Assembly (NCBI GenBank): GCA_900169235.1
Contig: FWCC01000551.1
Span: 1 to 24,072 of the forward strand
Length of the DNA stretch: 24,072 nucleotides
Source of the DNA: Zarea fungicola
Lineage: Eukaryota; Ascomycota; Sordariomycetes; Hypocreales; Cordycipitaceae
Direction: 5' to 3'
Shown here: positions 9,137 through 17,141 of the stretch, one piece after another
How the letters are laid out: each line of letters begins with the position of its first letter
Numbering within the stretch: position 1 is the stretch's first letter
Translations under genes and position numbers: made by a program
The notes under the pieces: generated by a model
The model's database searches: none
What the model was told of the DNA's origin: nothing
Seen by the model: the letters and a program-made list of their open reading frames with translations, nothing else

Positions 9137-10330
9137 TCAGCCCCTTGTCGATTGCCCTCTACCAACAGGACGCTCACTGGCAGGATTTCCTGCGGGTGGC
9201 TGGCCTGGTAGCTCGGGATGGACATAGTTGCCGTGCAGTTCATGAACCCCTGTCGAGTAGTTGTCATGCAGCTCGTGGGCGTTTGATCGGTAGCTTCCAT
9301 GCACCTCATGAACTCCATAAACAATTACTCCCTCTTTCCCATCGAGCTCTTCCCTTTTGTGCGGCTTATCCGTCTTGATTATAGGCTTGAACCCCTCGTC
9401 CTTGTTTGCTTCGTCATGCTCTCGACTGCCGTGCTCCTCGACGTCAGGCCCGACCGAAACACCCGGAGACTGTCGCCGTTTTCGCCAAATCAATACTCCA
9501 ATGCCCGCAAGCACAAGCAAAACAACTGGAACGGCAACTCCAACACCAATTTTAATGGCTGCTGACGGTCCTGACGAAGTACTGCCGCCGTGAGGGGCGT
9601 CGACAAACACCGTCTCCGTTTCCTGTACAACAACTATTTTTCCATGTTAGATATTTGCATCTAATAATTTCGGGAAAGAGAGAGTCAATGAAACGGGGAC
9701 CTGGCACACCTAGAGAAACAGGGTAGAAATGGCTAGGCCAAGCAGCAGCAGCAACGCACCTTGAGAGGCAGTGCCGCTGGCGCCACTACCCTTTGTCTGT
9801 GTGACGATGGTCTTTTGCGTGGTAGTAGAAACGCCCTGTTCGCCAGAGGTTTTGGAGGGCTGCTGGCTCGATTCTGACTTTTGCCCTGGGGAAGGGGTGC
9901 TGGAAGTGACGGAGCTTCCACTGGCCTCAGTGCTTCGCGCTGGATCCGTGGGAGCGGCTGTGTAGCCCAGGATTGCGGCATCCTGTGTAAACCCAGCGTC
10001 TTTGCAATATCCGGCGTAGATACTTCTCAGAGAGTTGAGGTCGCGGGTATAGTCACCAGCTGCACAGCGCGATGAAGCACATCTTTCCAACGCGACACTG
10101 GCTTTGCTGACAGATGCAGTGGCCGTTGGGCAGTAGCACTCATTCTCGTAGGGATCTGCGCAGCCTAGAGCAAGAGGAACGTTGTTTAGGTAGTTGTAAA
10201 AGGCACATTGGCTGATGCACTGATGGGCTTGGTTGGGGATGACAGAGCTGATGGAGACTGATGCGCACAAGCCGAGAGCGGCCAGGGAGAGTAGAGCAAC
10301 CAACGAGGGGAAGGGGTGCAAAGTTTTCAT
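9137..10330 (-). CDS. CFEM-domain cell-surface protein with transmembrane tail
   Basis: Exon 1 is 9760-10330 and exon 2 is 9137-9633. The 126-bp intron has donor GTGCGT, a CTAAC branch (9646-9650) and acceptor AATAG. The spliced product is 355 residues: a signal peptide (about 1-23), then a CFEM domain with eight cysteines (38, 42, 57, 65, 67, 84, 89, 109), then a Ser/Thr-rich stalk. After the splice come one membrane helix (I-G-V-G-V-A-V-P-V-V-L-L-V-L-A-G-I-G-V-L) with a following W-R-K-R-R stop-transfer, and a cytoplasmic tail with three 11-residue repeats built on HELHGNY. ATG 10330 is chosen over an upstream in-frame ATG because it begins the signal peptide. If the intron is retained, translation stops at 9710 after a hydrophobic tail typical of GPI anchoring. 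The residue three before Cys65, usually the haem-ligand Asp in CFEM proteins, is Glu62. Function may be adhesion, sensing or haem handling; this is not settled. Confidence 0.87.
9634..9759 (-). other. Phase-1 intron encoding an alternative GPI-like C-terminus
   Basis: Read through in frame, the first 50 bases of this intron encode about 16 residues, almost all hydrophobic (A-L-L-L-L-L-G-L-A-I-S-T-L-F-L), ending in TAG at 9710-9712. They are preceded by a small-residue stretch (G-S-G-A-S-G-T-A-S) that suits a GPI omega site. Splicing instead joins the stalk to a true transmembrane segment. Both outcomes are visible in the sequence. Whether both occur is unknown. Confidence 0.6.
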
Positions 10331-11884
10331 AGCGACAGTAATGATTGAAAAAGAGTGAAAGGGGGAAGAATTTGGGAATAGCAATACGTTCCTAAACTGG
10401 CAAACCAAGTCCAATCGAAGTCAAGTGGTATCGGTGTGTTATTATATTGGAATACATCTCACACGTCTTGGTCAGCTACAGCCATTTTTACACAAAGCAC
10501 AATCATTTGACCCATCGCACATGTCTGCAAGATAAGCTAAAATTACAGTAAGCCGCGATGAAAAAGATTTCAGGGGCCGTTTCTACATTCATGCATCTTC
10601 CGGAGATGAGCTGAAATCTTGGCGCGGCAGCCAGTGTCGTACAACAACCAAAGCGGCCGTCTTCCATGGCCATCGCCAGAAAATAATGTTATAATTAGAG
10701 ATATTTGGTGTGGCTTACACGGTCTGTTGGAGAGCCATCAGAGGTGGTAGATGCTTTTGGGCAGAACCAAGTTTGAGTAGTGGATGTTCGCTTGATCAAG
10801 TTCATCTACGCGCCGCGAAATGGACGCAGGCAGCTTTTTCGGGTGCTTGGTGGAAATAATCCTTGTTGAAAGATCGCCTTTTCACTCAATGCGGTTACTT
10901 GCTTGCAGATCCAAGGCTGATCGTTCAGTTGAGGGTCCTGTCGTGCCTGAGTGTGTTGTTCAGCTCCGCCTTGCCTGACCTTGAAACTCAGCCGGGCATG
11001 ACAAAATATACAATATTCAACTCATGCAGCCTTGACTCACGATATCTGTCTTGGTTGCTTGTTTTCTCCTTTCTCTTGTCGATGCCATGTATTATTGGTA
11101 ACGATCGGCTGTTCTACATGCCTTTATGACTACCCCCCCTTGCCCATTAAAGGCCTTGGCGACTACGTACTTCTGCACCCACCGGAGGCACTGGTCAGGC
11201 GGCATTTCACTCAATACTATTTATAAAAACAGAGGCAACTGAATTAGACCAGAGTGATCTACACAGCCGAGCGCCGCGCACCGCGCATCGAGTGTTGGCG
11301 TTATAGCCTCGACATATGTTACTAGCGGCGGGATTGGATGCTAATCTGGGGAAGCGCCCGTAAAGTGATCAGCGATGTGCTCAACCCCAGTCCAACAGAT
11401 CCTCAAGCTGGCGATGTGTGAGTTGCTTGGGCTGATTTCCAAAGGGCGGCAGCCGTATTTTCGACAGCCAATGGGTTCTAAGCCACAATAAGCCAGGACC
11501 TTTGGCCTGAAACTGCCACGTCTAATCCAAAAAAGGGCTGAAAGAAGGCAGAATTTAGGATGACGCCAACGGGTGTGTGGGACGAGGCCGCCCTGAAAGG
11601 CCCGTCCCGCGGATCAGGTTCCCCTCATTCCCGCCATTAGCCAGTGACGCCTCGCGGGAAGCCTTGCCGGGTGGACAATGGCCCTGTCTAACGGTGGAAG
11701 CATAGACGAACTAAATTAGTTAATATCTAGATGGGATGCATCGTCTACATTCACTCTTTCTCTCCTCGTCTTCTTTCTAGCAGCGAGAAGAACTATACAA
11801 AAACAAGACCTGTAATACTTACATGTCGACCAAATAAAGACCATTTACATCAACTTAGACGCGTACCCCACGTTCCCCGGTAGA
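10331..11884. other. Long intergenic region, CFEM to GRF-like gene
   Basis: Shared 5' region of two divergent genes. It contains the composite hairpin at 10552-10628, described separately. A plus-strand frame at 10863-11129 has no domain and is not called. The last 200 bases are AT-rich and hold the promoter of the GRF-like gene. A long-spaced regulatory region or a non-coding RNA could be present. Confidence 0.5.
10552..10628. other. Composite hairpin (nested inverted repeats)
   Basis: Three nested stems: GCCGCG (10552-10557) with CGCGGC (10623-10628); a perfect 10-bp stem AAGATTTCAG (10564-10573) with CTGAAATCTT (10611-10620); and an inner CATCT (10594-10598) with AGATG (10604-10608) around TCCGG. 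The side loop between the two outer stems is asymmetric (six against two bases). It lies about 220 bases upstream of the CFEM ATG. It could be a structured RNA, a terminator-like element or a cruciform. I cannot assign a family. Confidence 0.5.
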
Positions 11885-12484
11885 ATGTCACCTACATGCC
11901 CCCAATGCTACCGGCCAGCGTCGTATGGCATTACGCGCAACTCCAATAACGCCGGACACAAAAACCGACCGTACTATTACTGCGTTGCCGGTCACCCCAG
12001 CGTCTGGATCTGCTGGGCCGACACCGTCGGCATCGAGAATGGCAACCCCACGTGCCACTGCAACCAGCCCAGCCGCTGGAACGTGAGTAGGAACCGGACC
12101 GGCTGGTACGAGTGCGCCTGGAAGCAGTGCGAGTTCAAGCAGAACCCGCGAAACGACGGCAGCCAGGATATGCCGCCCGTCCAGTCCTGGCAACCTCCTG
12201 TCCAGCTGCCGTCGACTCCGTCTTCCGTGTCGCAGCGGTCGTCGGAGCCATCGTCGTCGCCGCCCCAAGAATTGCCCGTGTCCCCAGTGACCACCTGGCA
12301 GTAAGTGAATATTCCCCCTGATACAAGCCATTGGTGGAGACGGGCGATAGATTCAGTGCCTGGCTAACTGTTTCAATTTAGAAGGTCTCCTACACCTCAG
12401 CGCAGTATACAAGTCCATCCAAACTGCCCTGTTCATGGATATGGCAAAAAGCATATTTTCAGCCGAAACAGATGCAAGTGCTGA
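11885..12484 (+). CDS. Tandem GRF-like zinc-finger protein
   Basis: Exon 1 is 11885-12300 and exon 2 is 12382-12484. The 81-bp intron has GTAAGT, a CTAAC branch (12364-12368) and TTTAG. The product is 172 residues. Two GRF-like modules are visible: Cys5, 8, 33 and 43 with an aromatic Y-Y-Y-C and W-I-C-W-A-D end, then Cys57, 59, 77 and 82 with W-Y-E-C. Residues 95-135 form a Ser/Pro/Gln-rich linker. The second exon adds a third possible metal site, Cys154-x2-His157 and Cys170-x-Cys172, at the extreme C-terminus. GRF fingers bind single-stranded nucleic acid in topoisomerase III, NEIL3 and APEX2, but small stand-alone fungal members have no assigned role. Retaining the intron would stop translation at once, removing the third site. 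Confidence 0.8.
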
Positions 12485-12732
12485 ATCAATGTTCACTGGG
12501 CGCATGAATTACTATGATGACAAACCGAGGTTGTGATGAGGATGAAGGATGAAGTTTCCTTGTTTATTTGCTTTTGTTTCTTTTAATTGCTCTTCACATT
12601 GTTTCTGTTATGCATTCGTATTGCTAGTCTAATACCTCCAATTTACTCTTCCTGCTCGAACACTTGCCTGAAACACCCCTTTTCCTTTGTTCTTGGCGCG
12701 GATTGTCCCTCATCATGGCCATTGCATTGAGT

Positions 12733-13707
12733 TTACTTATAAATGATATTTGTAATTTTCGTCTGGTCATAATTGGCACCACATAGAACCACCACGCTCG
12801 TTTGGCCAGCGATTTCGTCCGCGACCCTGTTGTATCCAGCAAGCGCAAGCGCGGCAGAGCCTTCTACAATCATATTCTCCTGGAATGCCAGCTGCCTCAA
12901 CGCCGCCGCAATCTCCGGCTCGTCACATACCACCACCCTATGCGTCACCTGCGCCGCGAGCGAGAGCGTAATGGTATCCGCGTCCAGCCCCCCGGCCACG
13001 GCATCGGCAAGGGTATCCAGGTGCTCCGTGTCCACCACCACGCCCGCAGACATGGACGCGGCGAGCGCCATGGAATTGCGCGCCGAGACGCCCCAGATCT
13101 TGGTGTCCGGGGAAAACGCCTGCAGCACGGAGCCGACGCCGCTAATCAGCCCGCCACCTCCCATTGCGATGAAGACGTTGTCTACGCCGCCCCTGCCGCA
13201 CTGGTCTAGAATCTCCAGTCCGATTGTTCCCTGTCCAGCCACAATGTCGGCATCGTTGTACGGCGAGAGGTACGTGTATGCGCCGGAGAGGGCGAGCTGC
13301 TGCGCGTGCTTCTCCGCCAGGCCCGTCTCGGCGCCGTGCAGAATGACGTTGGCGCCGTACGACTTGATCCTGTTGAGCTTGGCGGGGACGACACTCTCGG
13401 GGAGCACGACAGTAAGGCTCTTGCCTAGACGCTGCGCCGCGCAGGCTGCGCCGATGCCGTGGTTGCCCGACGAAGCGGTGATGAGGCTGTTGTCGTCTCC
13501 GGAATCGCTCTTGGACATTTTGGTCATTGCCCCTCGCAGCTTAAACGAGCCAGTGAGCTGGAAGTTCTCGGCTTTGAAGAGCAGTTTGGTGCCATTTGGT
13601 TTGTATTCTGTTTGCGAAGGAATTAAAGGAGTCTCGTAGATTCCGGTGACGATGCGCTTCCGAGCCCGGACAGCAGCAGCGGCTATTTCCAAGACCGTGG
13701 GCTGCAT
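12733..13707 (-). CDS. Threonine/serine dehydratase-family PLP enzyme
   Basis: Fold-type II PLP enzyme of 324 residues in a single exon, with no C-terminal ACT domain. It is therefore of the catabolic threonine dehydratase, serine racemase or hydroxyaspartate ammonia-lyase type rather than the feedback-regulated biosynthetic ILV1 type. Lys56 in S-F-K-L-R-G-A forms the Schiff base, S-S-G-N-H-G (79-84) holds the cofactor ring, and the glycine loop 183-186 binds the phosphate. Cys309 in V-V-L-C-G-A-N stands where many relatives have the Ser that contacts the pyridine nitrogen. ATG 13707 gives a normal N-terminus. No presequence is evident, so the enzyme is probably cytosolic. The exact substrate cannot be decided from sequence alone. 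Confidence 0.88.
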   Translation of the reverse strand: MQPTVLEIAAAAVRARKRIVTGIYETPLIPSQTEYKPNGTKLLFKAENFQLTGSFKLRGAMTKMSKSDSGDDNSLITASSGNHGIGAACAAQRLGKSLTVVLPESVVPAKLNRIKSYGANVILHGAETGLAEKHAQQLALSGAYTYLSPYNDADIVAGQGTIGLEILDQCGRGGVDNVFIAMGGGGLISGVGSVLQAFSPDTKIWGVSARNSMALAASMSAGVVVDTEHLDTLADAVAGGLDADTITLSLAAQVTHRVVVCDEPEIAAALRQLAFQENMIVEGSAALALAGYNRVADEIAGQTSVVVLCGANYDQTKITNIIYK

Positions 13708-14305
13708 GATGCAGTTTAGAAAAGACGACTATGGTAGATAAAAGTCCGATATACTGTGGATTCGATATTTTGTGTTTGCCTACTCAGAAAGTGTCTTGGA
13801 GCTTACGCCAAGAACTCTAGTCGGAGTAGTCTGCGCCGTCCAACTCTAAAGACCACGATGTCGTCGTGAAAGCACCCCGAGTAAGGAAATAGCTCTGTAG
13901 AATCTAGATTGTTAGAAGTGGTAACGTAAGATTGAGCCTCAGCAGAGAAGTTTTAACCTGACCATATATCACGGAATGCATGGAAGCCATAGTGTGTTGG
14001 TGAAATGACAATCAAGGCTAGTTCTCCCTCAACAGTAGTTACAGCACTGGGCGCGCCCTTGGCTAGCGCTAGAAATGTCTTGGTCCGTCCGTAGCTTCGG
14101 CAAATGCACTGTCTAATTCGTTCAATGCCCACCTGGGACACAACAAGACACTTCTTCAAAACGATCTCTATGCAAATGTACCAGTTGCGACGTGCAGTGA
14201 AGCGGCTGTGCTACCTAGCTTTCGCTGGCCCCCTGTAACCCTTGCTCTCACTAGTAAAGACTCAACGACGTTGCGTTACCATATATCAATTATCCTTCTG
14301 CTATA
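13708..14305. other. Intergenic region, PLP enzyme to aldoxime dehydratase
   Basis: Promoter of the PLP enzyme and 3' flank of the aldoxime dehydratase. A 68-codon minus-strand frame at 13953-14159 has no recognisable domain and is not called. Nothing else is seen. Confidence 0.5.
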
Positions 14306-15391
14306 CTAATAATAACTATGCTTGAGCTTCAAAGGAATATGTTGCATCACACCGGTCTTCGGTGAGCAATTGAGATACTCAAACTCGGCATTGCCTTCTA
14401 GCAAAACGGAAACCTCGTGCCACGTGCGCATCTTTCTCCTACCTTCAAACTTTTTGTAGTGCCTCAAAGCACCAGTGTAAATCGCAAGGTGCGACCGGTG
14501 AGTCTTGGCCCACGACTCGAGAGCGTCCAACGACGTAAAGAACCCAACACCACAAGTTTCCTTTCGTAGGCCACCCTCTGTATTCTCGAGGATCCAATCA
14601 TTTCTCAGATATCGCAGGCCTCGCGCTCCCGTCTCTATCGGATTCTCCCATAGATATTTCAGCCCCGCATGGAGGTTGGGCTCCAGCTGCCCTTCGTAAG
14701 CGTCTATTTCTTCCTGACTACAATTCTCCCAGAACTGTCCCGACCTTATGTGAACAATGTTGTTAAAATTTGTGCCAATTAGATGTTGGCCGAGGCCTCG
14801 AGGCGCAATGTCCGCAGGCTTTGTGTCTGGCGCTAGAGGAAACAGGTCATGGGCCGAATCAGGTATGCGATCTCGCGCGGCACCCCAATACATTGAATTT
14901 TCGTGTTCTTCAGTATTTGATAATGGTATGCGTCCAAGGCCGGGTAGATAGTCAAGGCCAGAGTAGTTCGTTTCTAGCCGTGAGACATTAGATATAAAAG
15001 TCTCACGCCAGAGGCCAATGAAATCCCGACCTGGAGCAGGCAGCTCTGAATAGAGTGTCGACAGGGAGAGTGTTTTGAGACTTTCTTGGTACTTTGCAGC
15101 ATCAGTCCAGTAGCAGACCCATACTACCACATCTTCTTCATCACACCCATCAATTACAGCAAACTTCTCAAAAGTCGATGGTGCATCAGAAGCTGATAGC
15201 CATGTTTGTATGGCAGACGTGGCCTGAGATTTAGCCACTGTTGCAGCATTATCCTTGGCTTGTTGCTGTACCCCAATATACGCTGTGAAGACTTGGCTGG
15301 TGCCGCTTGGGAGAGCTAATTTCCAGCGGGTAATGGGCGGTTTGTGGCCGGGAGGTTTGCGAAGTGGGTAGATTCGCGTCTGACAGGACAT
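14306..15391 (-). CDS. Haem-containing aldoxime dehydratase
   Basis: Dehydrates aldoximes (R-CH=N-OH) to nitriles with a ferrous haem b that binds the oxime nitrogen. The single exon gives 361 residues, the normal length. Family landmarks run in order: T-A-Y-I-G-V-Q (36-42), C-Y-W-T-D (93-97), L-P-G-L-G-R (149-154), E-H-E-N-S-M-Y-W-G (162-170), I-R-S-G-Q (215-219), and the W-H-E-V-S-V block. By comparison with the characterised bacterial enzymes, His301 (S-H-L-A-I-Y) is the likely axial haem ligand, His325 the catalytic histidine, and Ser217 the oxime hydroxyl contact. No targeting signal is seen, so it is probably cytosolic. Natural substrates in fungi may include phenyl- or indole-acetaldoxime from plants. 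No nitrilase or nitrile hydratase is next to it; an aldo-keto reductase lies upstream on the same strand. Confidence 0.93.
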   Translation of the reverse strand: MSCQTRIYPLRKPPGHKPPITRWKLALPSGTSQVFTAYIGVQQQAKDNAATVAKSQATSAIQTWLSASDAPSTFEKFAVIDGCDEEDVVVWVCYWTDAAKYQESLKTLSLSTLYSELPAPGRDFIGLWRETFISNVSRLETNYSGLDYLPGLGRIPLSNTEEHENSMYWGAARDRIPDSAHDLFPLAPDTKPADIAPRGLGQHLIGTNFNNIVHIRSGQFWENCSQEEIDAYEGQLEPNLHAGLKYLWENPIETGARGLRYLRNDWILENTEGGLRKETCGVGFFTSLDALESWAKTHRSHLAIYTGALRHYKKFEGRRKMRTWHEVSVLLEGNAEFEYLNCSPKTGVMQHIPLKLKHSYY

Positions 15392-16081
15392 GAGAGGCGA
15401 TAAAGATGCTAAAATATACGTTCACTAGATTCCCGTCTAGGGGATCGTTCATCAATCTCTAACAAAAAGAGATGGTGTGTCTTATATGTTTCCAATATGG
15501 GGTCCAATTGGGGAGATGTACTGGGTATGGACTTTGTACTTCAGTAGGGCGCAATATGTCTAAACATGGGCCCCGGTCTTTCGCATCCACGTGAAGCAGC
15601 CACCTTAGTTCGTTGACTAGTTAGTGAGGATTTGTATCAACGTACACATCATGTTTTCGGGATTATGTGCTGAGCATCAGGTAGCTAATCCGGCCGGCCG
15701 GAAGTGCGGCCGCCAAATCTGGTGCACAACTTACTTTGAACTCGAAAGATACGGGGTCGTCGAGGTGCGCCAAAACAAATAGCAAGAAAATCTTAAAGCT
15801 GCTCTTTATTTACTTGGCTAGAAATTCCAATGATATAATCAATGGAAGTTCCCCTGTAGTTCTTCAATCCTTTTGCCCTCGTCCATCGCGTGTGGAGTCA
15901 TCAAGCTGTAGACGTCTCTTTCTTGCGCTTCGAAGCCCACGTCATTTTCTCCAGCATCCGCAAAGCTGTACTTACACTAGATTCAGATAACAGGCAATGA
16001 GCTTTCCATCAAAGAGGGGCAGAGTCTCTTGGGGCCAAAATTCTGGCGCTTAATTAAGATCTGTTAGCGTCGGCTCAACAT
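15392..16081. other. Aldoxime dehydratase promoter region
   Basis: Upstream region of the aldoxime dehydratase and 3' flank of the aldo-keto reductase. It contains the GC-rich palindrome at 15689-15702. A plus-strand frame at 15736-15990 has no domain and is not called. Confidence 0.5.
15689..15702. promoter_or_regulatory. 14-bp CGG/CCG palindrome
   Basis: TCCGGCCGGCCGGA is a perfect palindrome of overlapping CGG and CCG triplets, followed a few bases later by GCGGCCGC (about 15706-15713). Zn2Cys6 dimers recognise paired CGG triplets, so this is a candidate operator about 300 bases upstream of the aldoxime dehydratase ATG. The binding protein is unknown. Confidence 0.35.
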
Positions 16082-17141
16082 TCACTCGCTCGAGCTAGAG
16101 GTAACGTACTGGGCGGCGTAGAGACTTCCTATAATATTCGAGTTTTCTGAGAATTTTCTCAAGTCATCCGCGTCTTTCTGCGTCAGTTGTATATTGGCAG
16201 CGTCAATGTTCTGCTCTAGGTGTTTCACTGTGCTAGTACCAGGGATGGGGATAATGTCATCGCCCTGGGCGACGAGCCAAGCTAGGCAGATCTGCGCGGC
16301 ACTGCATTTGTGGGCGGATGCGATAGACTCAATCTTTTTTGCCAGGGCTAGGATATGAGGGAAGTTCTCCTGTGAGAACCTGGGTACGCCACTGCGGATA
16401 TCCCCCTCGGGAAAGCTGGTAATCTGACCCGTCAGGAGACCGCGGCCAATAGGGCTGTACGCAACGATGGCGATGCCGAGCTCCCGGCATGTCCTGAGGG
16501 TATCGACTTCAGGTGACTCAATATCCAGCGCAAAGAGGCTGTACTCAGTCTGGTATGCCGAGATGGGATGCACGGCATGAGCACGGCGGATAGCTGACGC
16601 GGAGCACTCTGAGAGGCCTAGAAAACGTATTTTGCCTTCCCTAGGAATAATGTGAGTTTAGAATTGGCTTTAAACTTAAGGATGCTTTATTGCTCCAAGC
16701 CTACTTTTTCAGTTGTGCCATGGCCTCGACAGTTTTCTCGATAGGTGTTGTAGCGTCAAGTCGATGTATGTAGTATAGATCAATTGTTTCGACTTGAAGC
16801 CGCTTTAAGCTTCTTTCACATGCAGCTCGGACATATTCAGCGTCATTTTGAATATTAAGCTCTCCGTTAGGCGAACTGACCAAGCCAAATTTGGTGGCAA
16901 TGAAGATGTCGTTGCGTTTGCCTGACCTCGCGAACCAGTCGCCAATGCGGTCTTCGCTGTCGCTGTATGCGTCTGCCGTGTCCCAGAATCTCTGGCCAAT
17001 TGCGTGAGCTCGGTCTAAAACTTGAAGTTTCTCTTCGTTTGTGTGCTTTTGGCCATAGAAGCCACCAAAGCCCATTGCTCCGAAGCCAATAGCTTGGACA
17101 AGGGGGCCACTACGGCCAAGAGTGCGAACTGGGATAGTCAT
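16082..17141 (-). CDS. Aldo-keto reductase
   Basis: NADPH-dependent carbonyl reductase of about 331 residues. Exon 1 is 16705-17141 and exon 2 is 16082-16640. The 64-bp intron (16641-16704) has a slightly unusual GTAGGC donor and a CCTAG acceptor, and the joined frame reads [16 protein letters not shown] as expected for the family. The catalytic tetrad is complete: Asp54, Tyr59, Lys84 and His126. The C-terminal I-P-G-T-S...K-H-L-E-Q-N segment contacts the cofactor phosphate. The N-terminal [12 protein letters not shown] resembles the AKR13 or pyridoxal reductase-like branch. It shares strand and order with the aldoxime dehydratase downstream, about 690 bases away, but a functional link is only inferred. 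Confidence 0.93.

Noticed and set aside
10331..10414. Upstream in-frame ATG extending the CFEM protein by 28 residues
   Set aside because: The extension would bury the signal peptide. The ATG at 10330 starts directly with a normal signal sequence.
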